Below, one piece after another: positions 50,944 through 59,370 of a DNA stretch of 64,000 bases. The position numbers were made by a program, and so were the translations under genes. This DNA is from Saprospirales bacterium. Lineage in GTDB: Bacteria; Bacteroidota; Bacteroidia; Chitinophagales; Saprospiraceae. The notes beneath the pieces are model-generated. The model ran no database searches. It had not been told where the DNA came from and was given only the letters and a program-made list of their open reading frames with translations. Location: the NCBI GenBank assembly GCA_016703765.1, contig JADJBL010000002.1, positions 186,001 through 250,000 on the forward strand. Direction: 5' to 3'. Positions within the stretch are counted from its first letter, which is position 1; each line of letters starts with the position of its first letter.

Positions 50944-53241
50944 ATGAATACCACACTGTTTATCCGCATAACCGGACAGGTTCAGGGGGTCGGATTCCGG
51001 CCCTTTGTGTACCAGCTGGCAATCAAGCACCAACTGTCGGGCTGGGTGAATAATTCCCTGGAAGGGGTACATATTCTCGTATCGGGAAAGGAGGAGGCGC
51101 TCGATGAATTCGTGCAAGAACTGAAAACCGAAAAACCCGCCATCGCCTGGATCTCCGAATTTTCGGTGGAGCCGGCTCCTTTCCAGGATTTTCCCGACTT
51201 CCGGATCGTGAAAAGCAACCGGGAGGGAAGCGGGCAACTCGTATTGACGCCCGACCTGGCGATATGCCCTTCCTGCCGGGCGGAACTGCGGGATCCGGAA
51301 AACCGCCGTTACCGCTATCCTTTTATTACCTGCAATTACTGCGGCCCCCGCTATTCTCTCCTCCGCGGCCTTCCCTACGACCGCGAACGCACGAGCATGG
51401 AACCCTTTTCCATGTGTCCGTCCTGCCTGGATGAATATACCCGGCATACCGAATGGCGCTTTTTCTCCCAAACCAACTCCTGCACCCAGTGCGGGATGTC
51501 AGTGGCTCTGTACGACCGGGATTTCCATCTGTTGCAATCCGAGTACGAACCCTGCATCGGCCAGGTAGTCGAGGCTTTGGAGCAGGGGAAAATCGTCGCG
51601 GTGAAAGGGATAGGAGGTTACCTGTTGCTTTGCGATGCAAACCACAGAGAAGCCTTAAAAACCCTGCGCGAACGAAAAGGCAGGGCCCGCAAGCCCTTTG
51701 CCCTGATGTACCCAAGCCTGGAGGCAGCGGCGCTCGACGTTCAGTTGGAAGAGCCCCACAGGAAGGCCCTGCTTGGCGCGGCCTCGCCCATCGTGCTGGC
51801 CTTTATCCGGCCGGAACACAATCCCCGGCTGTGCCTGGACCAAATCGCACCCGGACTGGACCAATTGGGAGTCATGATCCCCTACGCCCCTCTTTTCGAA
51901 CTGATACTGGGCGGGTTTGGACGGCCCGTAGTGGCCACCAGCGCCAACCGGAGCGCTTCGCCGATTGTGTACAAAGACGGGAAAGCCCTGTATGAACTGT
52001 CGAAAATGGCCGACCTGATCCTGGTTCACGACCGCGAGATCATCATGCCGCAGGACGACAGCGTGCTCCGATTTTCCAAAAAACACCGGCAATCCATTCT
52101 TGTGCGCCGCTCCAGGGGCCTGGCGCCGGCCTTTATCCATCCGCCCTTCGATGGCTTGTCGGAAACCATAGTGGCCATGGGCGCAGATATGAAAAGCGCA
52201 TTCGGTTTTTTGCACCGGGGTTTTGCCTACATCAGCCAGTATTTCGGCGACCTCGACAGCTTCGACACCCAGGAGCGGTTCAGGCAGTGCAGGGAACATT
52301 TTACGGGGATGTTCGAAGCCCAGCCGGCAAGGGTGTTGGTGGACCGCCACCCGCAATATTTTTCTACCCAATTGGGCCTGGAGCTGGCCCGGGAAAAGAA
52401 CATTCCCCTCGTCGAAGTGCCCCACCACGAGGCCCACTTTGCGGCTGTGCTGGGCGAAAACCATTTGCTCGAAGACCCTTCCCCGGTGCTCGGGGTCATC
52501 TGGGACGGCACGGGCATGGGCAACGACGGACAAATCTGGGGAGGCGAGTTTTTTATCTTCGAAAAAGGCGTTTTTTCCCGAACCGGACACCTCGATTATT
52601 TCGACCTGATACTCGGGGACAAGATGCCCAAAGAACCCCGGATAACAGCCTTGTCTGTTACCCGGGGCATACCTGGGGCGGAAGGTATTTTGCGGCCCAA
52701 ATTCAGCGATTCGGAGTGGTATATCTATGAAAAGCTCCTCTCCAGAACCAACAACCTGAGGACTTCGAGTATGGGCCGCCTTTTCGACACCGTGGGGTCC
52801 CTCCTCGGCATCCTGGATGTGGCGGAATACGAAGGCGAGGCGCCCTTGTATTTGGAGCAGGTTGCCAGGCGCTGGTTTGAAGAGCAGGGGCTGGGTTTTT
52901 CGGGAACTTATTTTTTCGGAGACTTGAAGACCGGTAAGATCCACACCAAATCTCTTGTGGCGGAAATCGTAGAAGATATCCTGAACGGAGAACCGACGGG
53001 AAAAATAGCCGCAAAATTCCACAATACCCTGGTAGAATCCGTCCGGCAGCTGAGCCGGCACAGGGGCGTTTCCCGTCTGGCCTTCAGCGGAGGGGTTTTT
53101 CAAAACGAGTTATTGATAGACCTGCTTATCGAGCGACTGGGAAAGAGCCATCAATTGTTTTTTCACAGCCAGCTATCGCCCAACGACGAGTGCATCGCCT
53201 TTGGGCAGTTGGCCTGGTATTATTTGATAGTCCGTACATGA
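50944..53241 (+). CDS. hypF: Hydrogenase maturation carbamoyltransferase HypF
   Basis: 765 residues, full length. Order: acylphosphatase domain (RITGQVQGVGFRPFVYQLA, 7-25), two zinc-finger blocks (CPSCRAEL ... CNYCGPRYS and CPSCLDEY ... CTQCGMSV), YrdC-like domain (IVAVKGIGGYLLLCDA) and Kae1-like domain with the metal-binding VEVPHHEAHFAAVLGENH and a closing GGVFQNELL. HypF makes carbamoyl-AMP and passes the group to HypE, the first step in making the CN ligands of [NiFe] hydrogenase. It is 108 bases upstream of hypD, separated by a 22-bp-arm hairpin. Confidence 0.97.
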   Translation: MNTTLFIRITGQVQGVGFRPFVYQLAIKHQLSGWVNNSLEGVHILVSGKEEALDEFVQELKTEKPAIAWISEFSVEPAPFQDFPDFRIVKSNREGSGQLVLTPDLAICPSCRAELRDPENRRYRYPFITCNYCGPRYSLLRGLPYDRERTSMEPFSMCPSCLDEYTRHTEWRFFSQTNSCTQCGMSVALYDRDFHLLQSEYEPCIGQVVEALEQGKIVAVKGIGGYLLLCDANHREALKTLRERKGRARKPFALMYPSLEAAALDVQLEEPHRKALLGAASPIVLAFIRPEHNPRLCLDQIAPGLDQLGVMIPYAPLFELILGGFGRPVVATSANRSASPIVYKDGKALYELSKMADLILVHDREIIMPQDDSVLRFSKKHRQSILVRRSRGLAPAFIHPPFDGLSETIVAMGADMKSAFGFLHRGFAYISQYFGDLDSFDTQERFRQCREHFTGMFEAQPARVLVDRHPQYFSTQLGLELAREKNIPLVEVPHHEAHFAAVLGENHLLEDPSPVLGVIWDGTGMGNDGQIWGGEFFIFEKGVFSRTGHLDYFDLILGDKMPKEPRITALSVTRGIPGAEGILRPKFSDSEWYIYEKLLSRTNNLRTSSMGRLFDTVGSLLGILDVAEYEGEAPLYLEQVARRWFEEQGLGFSGTYFFGDLKTGKIHTKSLVAEIVEDILNGEPTGKIAAKFHNTLVESVRQLSRHRGVSRLAFSGGVFQNELLIDLLIERLGKSHQLFFHSQLSPNDECIAFGQLAWYYLIVRT

Positions 53242-53296
53242 ACCGCAAAGGCGCTAAGGACGCAAAGAAAATTAGCGTTCTTAGCGCCTTTGCGGT
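53242..53296. repeat. Inverted repeat with 22-base arms after hypF
   Basis: ACCGCAAAGGCGCTAAGGACGC (arm 53242-53263) is mirrored at 53275-53296 with one mismatch around an 11-base loop. It touches the hypF stop. The CGCAAAGGCGCTAAG word is a recurrent intergenic palindrome in many bacterial genomes (from memory). Confidence 0.88.
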
Positions 53297-53349
53297 AAAT
53301 TATTCAAGATTGGGTGCAGTGGCTAATATCAGTTATGTAATTTTATAGC

Positions 53350-54450
53350 ATGAAATTTTTATCGGAATACCGCGACCCCGAACTCGTTCGGGAATACATC
53401 CGGGAGATCGGGAAGATCACCACCCGCGATTGGGCTATAATGGAGGTGTGCGGAGGCCAAACCCACAGCCTGGTGAAAAACGGGATACTGGGCCTGCTTC
53501 CGCCACAGATCCGGATGATCCACGGTCCCGGTTGCCCGGTCTGTGTGACCCCTTTGCACCTGATCGACCACGCCATTCATCTGGCGGAAAAGGAGAGGGC
53601 GATCCTCTGCTCATTTGGCGATATGCTCCGGGTGCCGGGCTCGGAAAAAAGCCTTTTACAGGCAAAGGCGGAGGGCGCCGATGTCAGGATATTATATTCC
53701 CCGCTGGAAGCGGTGAGCCTCGCCAAAGAAAACCCCACGAGGCAGGTGGTTTTCTTCGCCGTGGGCTTCGAGACCACGGCCCCGGCCAACGGACTGAGCG
53801 TGGTTCACGCCGCAGAGCTCGGCCTGAGCAATTATTCCATTCTAACCTCTCACGTATTGGTGCCGCCCGCCATGGAAGCGGTGCTCGACGACGAAGAAGC
53901 ATCGATCCAGGGCTTTCTGGCCGCAGGCCACGTCTGCACGGTAATGGGTACGGCCGAATACGGCCCGATTGCCGCAAAATACAAAGTGCCCATCGTGGTC
54001 ACCGGTTTTGAGCCGGTGGACTTGCTGCAAGGTATCCTGATGACGGTCAGGCAGCTGGAAGAGGGTCGTTATGAGGTAGAGAACCAGTACAGCAGGGTGG
54101 TTCGCCCCGAAGGCAATCCGGGCGCCAGGAAAGTCCTGGAGCGGGTTTTCGAGGTGAAGGATAGAGACTGGCGGGGACTTGGGACCATTCCGATGAGCGG
54201 CTACGAATTGCGGGAAGAATACGCCGCGTTTGACGCAAAGCGAAAATTCGAAGCCCCCGAGGGCAAAGCCGAAGAAAGCTCTCTATGCATGGCAGGCCAG
54301 GTCCTGAAGGGGATCATCAAACCGCAGGAATGCCCTCAGTTTGGCAAGGCATGCACTCCTTCCAACCCACTGGGCGCGCCGATGGTGTCTTCCGAAGGGG
54401 CTTGTGCCGCGTATTATCACTTTTATCACGTCATGGAGGAGACTAAATAA
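53350..54450 (+). CDS. hypD: Hydrogenase maturation factor HypD
   Basis: 366 residues, usual length. The iron- and HypC-binding sites are intact: [15 protein letters not shown] (Cys near 34), [12 protein letters not shown] (Cys near 61 and 64), the [13 protein letters not shown] block and the C-terminal 4Fe-4S cysteines ([40 protein letters not shown]). With HypC, HypD builds the Fe(CN)2CO unit. hypC, normally next to hypD, is not present in the gaps on either side or elsewhere in the window. Confidence 0.97.
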   Translation: MKFLSEYRDPELVREYIREIGKITTRDWAIMEVCGGQTHSLVKNGILGLLPPQIRMIHGPGCPVCVTPLHLIDHAIHLAEKERAILCSFGDMLRVPGSEKSLLQAKAEGADVRILYSPLEAVSLAKENPTRQVVFFAVGFETTAPANGLSVVHAAELGLSNYSILTSHVLVPPAMEAVLDDEEASIQGFLAAGHVCTVMGTAEYGPIAAKYKVPIVVTGFEPVDLLQGILMTVRQLEEGRYEVENQYSRVVRPEGNPGARKVLERVFEVKDRDWRGLGTIPMSGYELREEYAAFDAKRKFEAPEGKAEESSLCMAGQVLKGIIKPQECPQFGKACTPSNPLGAPMVSSEGACAAYYHFYHVMEETK

Positions 54451-54487
54451 TTTCATGGGACATAAGTGCCAAGACAAAATATTTAAG

Positions 54488-54548
54488 GCGGGGCGTAACT
54501 TTGCCCGCCGCAGGCGGCAAAGTTGTTTGATTAATTTTGTTAAAGAAC
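54488..54548. repeat. Dispersed hairpin repeat upstream of hypE
   Basis: AACTTTGCCCGCC / GGCGGCAAAGTT hairpin on a GCA loop followed by GTTTGATTAATTTTGTTAAA. Hairpin and flank match 19993-20044 almost base for base, although the two sites are 34 kb apart and in unrelated contexts. Confidence 0.8.
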
Positions 54549-54560
54549 ATAAGCAATCAA

Positions 54561-55613
54561 ATGGAGACCAATAAAAAATCCCTTCACTGGGAATGCCCGA
54601 TGCCGGAACTGGATTTTGACGTGATCACCCTGGGGCACGGCAGCGGAGGGCTTTTGACCAATAAATTGCTGGACAGCGGCGTGTTCGACCTCCTGTCCAA
54701 CGAATACCTCGATAAAAGACACGACGGCGCTTTTCTGCCGGGTGGGCTCGCGTTCACGACCGACAGCTTTGTCGTTTCCCCCATTTTTTTTCCGGGAGGA
54801 AATATCGGCGAACTGGCCATAAACGGTACGGTGAACGACCTGGCCATGTGCGGAGCGGTCCCCAAATTCCTGTCCTTGAGCTTTATCATAGAGGAGGGAT
54901 TACCGGTGACCAGGTTTTGGGATATCCTCGTCTCGATCCGCAACGCCTGCGCCACGGCGGGTGTGGTTGTGGTAACCGGCGACACCAAAGTGGTGGAGCG
55001 CGGGAAAGGGGATCAGATTTTCATCAACACCACCGGGATAGGTTACACCCATCCGAAGGCCAAAATTGATTCGCGGCGCATTGGGGCGGGCGACAAAATA
55101 ATCCTGAGCGGCAACCTGGCTGCGCACGGGGTGGCCATTTTATCGGTGCGGGAAGGCCTGGCTTTTGAATCGGATATCCTCAGCGATACCAGGGCGCTCA
55201 ATCGCCCTGTCGAGGCCCTGATCGAGCGCTTCGGCGAGGGAGTAAAGCTCCTGCGCGACCCGACCCGGGGCGGAGTGGCCACCGCGCTCAATGAAATAGC
55301 CCGGGATACCAGGCTTGGAACGGAGATCCGCGAGGATCAATTACCGATTGCCGAGCAGGTAGCCGGCGCTTGCGAGATCCTGGGGCTGGATCCCCTGTAC
55401 GTTGCAAACGAAGGGATATTTCTGGCCTGGGTCGATGCCTCCATTGCGGACGAATGCCTGGCCTTCCTGCGCCAAACCGACGAATGCGCGGAGGCTGCCT
55501 GTATCGGCGAAATGGTGGAGGAGCATCCCGGAAAAGTAATCCTCCAAAGCAGCATTGGAGGCCGAAGAGTAGTCAATATGTTACCGGGCGAACAATTGCC
55601 CCGGATATGCTAG
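54561..55613 (+). CDS. hypE: Hydrogenase maturation factor HypE
   Basis: 350 residues from the Met at 54561; an upstream TTG frame from 54537 lies inside the hairpin repeat. The AIR-synthase-like fold is clear: LGHGSGGLLTNKLL, FTTDSFVVSPIFFPGG, INGTVNDLAMCGAVP, VTGDTKVVERGKGDQ and LLRDPTRGGVATALNEIA. The chain ends PRIC, with the C-terminal Cys that is carbamoylated by HypF and dehydrated to thiocyanate. The stop overlaps the convergent arginyltransferase gene by 4 bases. Confidence 0.97.
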   Translation: METNKKSLHWECPMPELDFDVITLGHGSGGLLTNKLLDSGVFDLLSNEYLDKRHDGAFLPGGLAFTTDSFVVSPIFFPGGNIGELAINGTVNDLAMCGAVPKFLSLSFIIEEGLPVTRFWDILVSIRNACATAGVVVVTGDTKVVERGKGDQIFINTTGIGYTHPKAKIDSRRIGAGDKIILSGNLAAHGVAILSVREGLAFESDILSDTRALNRPVEALIERFGEGVKLLRDPTRGGVATALNEIARDTRLGTEIREDQLPIAEQVAGACEILGLDPLYVANEGIFLAWVDASIADECLAFLRQTDECAEAACIGEMVEEHPGKVILQSSIGGRRVVNMLPGEQLPRIC

Positions 55614-56674
55614 TTCTTTGATTTTTGATGGGCGATGATGCCCGCTATTTCTTCCGCCGATTGGGATTCTGCGATCAGGCCATCCTTGATGAGCAATTCC
55701 AGTTGAAGGGGCATGGCTGAGGAAGCTTCGACCATACTTCCATGGAAAAAGTCGGAGAGGTCGTCGTAGACCGAGCAGAGGTAGAGGCGGTATAGATCGC
55801 GAATGGAGTCGAAGGCGAGGATCGTGCGGGTGGGTTCGATGGAGGTGCCCGTGCATTCGAGGAGCATGGGGTATTCGAGGTAGTCGAGGATCCAATACCC
55901 GATCAGGTTGGCTTCATAGGGCGGATAAAGGACCAATTTATTGGGAATACCCCATTGATCCAGGTATTTTTTGACCTCTTTCAGCTGTTTTTCCATCCGC
56001 TGGGTGGGCAGGTTGTCGAAGGGATATTGCGCCCTGGGGGTCCAAAGCTGGTTTTTTTCCTCAAAACATTCGACGTCGCCGATCCGGGTTTTGTAATCGA
56101 ATTTAGGATAACCCGGAACGATGTAGCCTGGATAGTAATGGGTATAGCCGTGCTCCAGGCCGAAGGAGATCTCCGCGAGCATCGTGAAAAAACCCAGGCT
56201 GTTCTTTTTATAATCGGGATGGTACACCCCCATGATGCTGGCGATGCTCTCCTTGCCGAGGTCGAAAAAGCTGAAGCCCACGAGATCCTGACCGTTGTAA
56301 ATACAGGTTTCGTAGGTGTTGAAGAGGTTGAAATTCCCGTCGTCGAGCAGGGATACTTTGAGGGAGGGCGCCAGACGGCCCTGGAAATTTTTCCGGTACT
56401 TTTGATACAGGCGTTCCTTTTCCATATTGATCTTCCCGGGTCGGGTCACCACCTGAAACTGTGCGGAATTGCGGGTGAAGAGCTTGCGCTGCCTTTTGGT
56501 CATCTCAAAGCCGGTCAGCGGAAGGCGGACCCAGACGGCGGGATATAAATGGCCCTGGAACATGAGAAACCTGCATGTGAACATCGATTGCCCCATACGG
56601 TACCACCCCTTGGCGAGGTAATGGTCCAGCAAGGCCGGGGGTAGATGATCCAGGTAGAGCTTCTCTGTGAACAT
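55610..56674 (-). CDS. Arginyl-tRNA--protein transferase (Ate/Bpt-like)
   Basis: 354 residues, cytoplasmic. The GNAT-type C-terminal domain has the family core: YKKNSLGFFTMLAEISFGLE, HGYTHYYPGYIVPGYPKFDY and KTRIGDVECF. The N-terminal part (LDHYLAKGWYRMGQSMFTCR) corresponds to the Cys-containing N-domain, but the usual CxxC is not obvious. Such enzymes attach Arg or Leu to protein N-termini to mark them for degradation (N-degron pathway). A clpS gene is not in the window. The gene converges on hypE with a 4-base overlap. Confidence 0.82.
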   Translation of the reverse strand: MFTEKLYLDHLPPALLDHYLAKGWYRMGQSMFTCRFLMFQGHLYPAVWVRLPLTGFEMTKRQRKLFTRNSAQFQVVTRPGKINMEKERLYQKYRKNFQGRLAPSLKVSLLDDGNFNLFNTYETCIYNGQDLVGFSFFDLGKESIASIMGVYHPDYKKNSLGFFTMLAEISFGLEHGYTHYYPGYIVPGYPKFDYKTRIGDVECFEEKNQLWTPRAQYPFDNLPTQRMEKQLKEVKKYLDQWGIPNKLVLYPPYEANLIGYWILDYLEYPMLLECTGTSIEPTRTILAFDSIRDLYRLYLCSVYDDLSDFFHGSMVEASSAMPLQLELLIKDGLIAESQSAEEIAGIIAHQKSKN

Positions 56675-56691
56675 AAGGTTCTATGATAGGG

Positions 56692-56699
56692 CAAAATTA
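56692..56699 (-). promoter_or_regulatory. Candidate -7 element of the arginyltransferase gene
   Basis: TAATTTTG on the minus strand matches TAnnTTTG, 18 bases before the start; no -33 element is seen. Confidence 0.35.
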
Positions 56700-56817
56700 G
56701 CGCATTACAGCTAATTTGCACGAGGATTAATACTTATTGGAATGAATTGGCGTTTCAAAATGAAATTTTGGCGGGCGCCCGCTGAAAGACGAATAAAGCA
56801 ATATTAAACTCTTTTCT

Positions 56818-57240
56818 ATGAAAATGACTACACTTTCCCTTTTGTTTATGCTGTTCATCGGCGCGAGCCTGCAAGCTCAAACCACGACTTCCGGCCGGGA
56901 CCAAATGCACCGGGAGCAGACGACCACGGATGTCAAGCGCCTCCAAATGCAGGATCTGGATGAAAAACGGCTTCGTCTAGAAGAAGCCATCTCCGACGCA
57001 GACCTGGAAAGCGCCGAAATTATGAAACAAGAAATAGCAACCGCAATGGAGCGGCAAATTGCCTCGGGGTTGCAATGGCAGGCACAAAGCCAGCAGGCTT
57101 ATCCGCCGCTGGAGCAAATGAAAAGCATCCTGGACCGCTTTTCCTCCCTGAACCTCGAAAGCCTTGGGTTGGAGAAGGCCCGCGAGGCCGGCAATATGGT
57201 CTCCGAATTTGCCGCCTTAATGGGGAGAGCTGCTTTTTAG
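56818..57240 (+). CDS. Small exported helical protein of unknown function
   Basis: 140 residues. Signal peptide MKMTTLSLLFMLFIGASLQA; the Met at 56824 is an equally possible start. The mature part is predicted helical, rich in Glu/Gln/Met (VKRLQMQDLDEKRLRLEEAI, ADLESAEIMKQEIATAMERQ), with heptad-like spacing that suggests a coiled coil. No Cys and no known domain. It probably forms its own unit with a weak terminator at 57308-57331; the next gene encodes an envelope protein too. Confidence 0.7.
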   Translation: MKMTTLSLLFMLFIGASLQAQTTTSGRDQMHREQTTTDVKRLQMQDLDEKRLRLEEAISDADLESAEIMKQEIATAMERQIASGLQWQAQSQQAYPPLEQMKSILDRFSSLNLESLGLEKAREAGNMVSEFAALMGRAAF

Positions 57241-57307
57241 TTAAGATTGCTTCAGCAAGCAACTTGATCTATGTTTTCCGGTCTTTGGCCTAATTCTTTT
57301 TGATTTT

Positions 57308-57331
57308 GATGGCTAAAGAAGCCATTTTTAG
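57308..57331 (+). terminator. Weak terminator-like hairpin
   Basis: ATGGCT / AGCCAT (6-bp stem) followed by TTTTTAG, in the gap before the next envelope gene. Confidence 0.4.
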
Positions 57332-57358
57332 CCCTATCATTCATCAAATCATAAAACC

Positions 57359-57946
57359 ATGAAAACTTTTGCACTAGCCCTGGGCTTAATCCTGGGGTTA
57401 ACGTCTGTAGCCTCGGCGCAGGATGAAACCCTTTTTGACAACGCCAGGGTAGTCGGCGCATTTGGAGGCCCTTTTGTAGAGTATCACCAGATCCTCGGCG
57501 ATGAAGGCCTGATGGTCGGCGGCGGCGGGGCTCTTCAATTCAAACGCTTCTTTTTGGGAGGTTACGGAGTCGGAACCCACTTCCCGGAAACCCTTGTCAA
57601 TTCTGAGCGCTACGTCGTCAATATAGGGCACGGCGGTTTTTGGCTGGGATATACCATCCCCTCCCACAAGCTGTTTCACCTCTATGTGAGCGCCAAACCG
57701 GGCTGGGGACAGATCCGGTTCAAAGAAGACCGGGACGATAAGGACCGCGATGCCATATACGCCGACCGCATTTTTGCGTTTACTCCTGAGATCGGCCTTG
57801 AGATCAACGTGACCGACTTTTTGAGGATTGCCGCCACCGGCGGATACCGCCTCGTCGCCGATGTGGACAACCTCCCCGAAGCCTATTCCGATGAGGATTT
57901 TAGCGGTTTCATGGGGGCGTTGACTTTCCGGTTCGGTTCCTTCTAG
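57359..57946 (+). CDS. Small outer-membrane beta-barrel-like protein
   Basis: 195 residues. Signal peptide (ALALGLILGLTSVASAQ). The mature part alternates amphipathic strands with short turns: VVGAFGGPFVEYHQI, LMVGGGGALQFKRFFLGGYG, HGGFWLGYTIPSHKLFHLYV, FTPEIGLEINVTDFLRIAAT, and ends with a strand closing on Phe (FMGALTFRFGSF). This is typical of 8-strand OmpA/OmpX-type barrels in Bacteroidota. No specific family is recognised. A terminator follows. Confidence 0.75.
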   Translation: MKTFALALGLILGLTSVASAQDETLFDNARVVGAFGGPFVEYHQILGDEGLMVGGGGALQFKRFFLGGYGVGTHFPETLVNSERYVVNIGHGGFWLGYTIPSHKLFHLYVSAKPGWGQIRFKEDRDDKDRDAIYADRIFAFTPEIGLEINVTDFLRIAATGGYRLVADVDNLPEAYSDEDFSGFMGALTFRFGSF

Positions 57947-57986
57947 GTATAAAGAGGTTTTTTCATACTAGTTCAGTTTTGATGCA

Positions 57987-58013
57987 GGCAACTCCAATGG
58001 AGTTGCCTTTTTT
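57987..58013 (+). terminator. Terminator after the barrel gene
   Basis: GGCAACTCC / GGAGTTGCC, a perfect 9-bp stem on a three-base loop, followed by TTTTTT. Confidence 0.85.
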
Positions 58014-58019
58014 CTTTGT

Positions 58020-58027
58020 TACCTTTG
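58020..58027 (+). promoter_or_regulatory. folC: Candidate -7 element of folC
   Basis: TACCTTTG matches TAnnTTTG; 23 bases before the folC ATG and just after the previous terminator. A TTG 15 bases upstream is slightly close. Confidence 0.5.
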
Positions 58028-58050
58028 CCCGCGGACGTAAACCAATTCCC

Positions 58051-59358
58051 ATGACGGGTTTTTCTGCCCTGTATAAAGATACGCTGCGTTACCTCGAGGA
58101 AAAGCTCCCCATGTTTCAAAGGATAGGGCCCGCAGCGATCAAAAAGGACCTGACCAATACCCGCACCTTGATGGCGCACCTAGGGCACCCGGAAAAAACC
58201 TATCCCACGATTCATATTGCCGGCACCAACGGAAAGGGCTCCACCGCGCACATGATCGCGGCGGTCCTCCAGGCCCACGGCCTGAAAACCGGGCTCTATA
58301 TTTCGCCCCACTACAAAGATTTCCGCGAGCGGATCAAGATCAACGGCCGTTTTATCACCAGCAAAGAGGTGGTCGAATTCGTGGATCGGCAACGGGAACT
58401 GATCGAACAGATACAGCCCTCTTTCTTCGAAGTCACCGTAGCCATGGCCTTCGACCACTTCCGGCGGCACGAGGTTGACGTGGCGGTGATCGAAACCGGT
58501 TTGGGCGGAAGGCTGGACTCCACCAATGTCATTAAACCCCTCTTGAGCATTATCACCAATATTGGCTACGACCACATGAGCCTGCTCGGCAATACCCTTC
58601 CGGAAATTGCGGGAGAAAAAGCCGGGATCATAAAACATACTGTTCCCGTGGTGGTAGGCGAGCAGGATCCGGAGACCCGCTCCGTATTCGAGAAAAAAGC
58701 CAGGCAGGAAAAGTCGCCGCTTTTTTGGGCTTCGCAGAACTACCGTGCGGAAGTCCTAAGATCGGACCCCTTTTCCAGCGTGTTCGACGTGTGGGAAAAC
58801 GAAACCTTGAAATACCCGGCCCTGGAACTGGAAGCCGGCGGACCCTATCAGTCCAAAAACCTGGCCACCGTGTTGCAGGCCTTTTCCGTCCTCCGGATGA
58901 CCTGGCCGGCTGTGCGCTGGAACGAGGAACAGCTTCGGGAAGGCTTGAAAAACCTGAAAAGGAGCACCTATTTTATCGGCCGCTGGCAGCAGCTCGGCGA
59001 GCGCCCCATCATACTTTGCGACAGCGCCCACAACCCCGACGGGTTAGAAACTATCCGGGAACAACTCCTGGCCATGCCCTACCGGAAACTCCACCTGGTG
59101 CTCGGTTTTTCGGCAGATAAAGAGATTGGCAAATTGCTTGCCTATTTCCCGAAAGACGGTATTTACTATTTTGCCAAAGCCAATATCCCCAGGGGGATGG
59201 AGGCGCATACATTAAAGGAAAAAGCCGAAACAACAGGCCTGAAGGGCAGGGCCTATACTTCGGTGCGCAATGCCTTCCGGGCCGCCAAACGCCATGCCGC
59301 GCCGGAGGATGTGATCTTTGTCGGCGGCAGTATTTTTGTGGTGGGAGAAGTGCTTTAA
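58051..59358 (+). CDS. folC: Folylpolyglutamate/dihydrofolate synthase FolC
   Basis: 435 residues from the Met at 58051 (MTGFSALYKDTLRYLEEKLP). The frame opens earlier, but that stretch covers a terminator and the promoter, so the 58051 start is preferred. Mur-ligase fold: P-loop AGTNGKGSTAHMIAAVL (about 56-72), SPHYKDFRERIKING, VAVIETGLGGRLDSTNVI, NIGYDHMSLLGNTLPEIAGE, and the C-terminal CDSAHNPDG. FolC adds glutamate to dihydropteroate or folates in the cytoplasm. The membrane protein gene starts 12 bases later. Confidence 0.95.
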   Translation: MTGFSALYKDTLRYLEEKLPMFQRIGPAAIKKDLTNTRTLMAHLGHPEKTYPTIHIAGTNGKGSTAHMIAAVLQAHGLKTGLYISPHYKDFRERIKINGRFITSKEVVEFVDRQRELIEQIQPSFFEVTVAMAFDHFRRHEVDVAVIETGLGGRLDSTNVIKPLLSIITNIGYDHMSLLGNTLPEIAGEKAGIIKHTVPVVVGEQDPETRSVFEKKARQEKSPLFWASQNYRAEVLRSDPFSSVFDVWENETLKYPALELEAGGPYQSKNLATVLQAFSVLRMTWPAVRWNEEQLREGLKNLKRSTYFIGRWQQLGERPIILCDSAHNPDGLETIREQLLAMPYRKLHLVLGFSADKEIGKLLAYFPKDGIYYFAKANIPRGMEAHTLKEKAETTGLKGRAYTSVRNAFRAAKRHAAPEDVIFVGGSIFVVGEVL

Positions 59359-59370
59359 AAACAGCTATTC

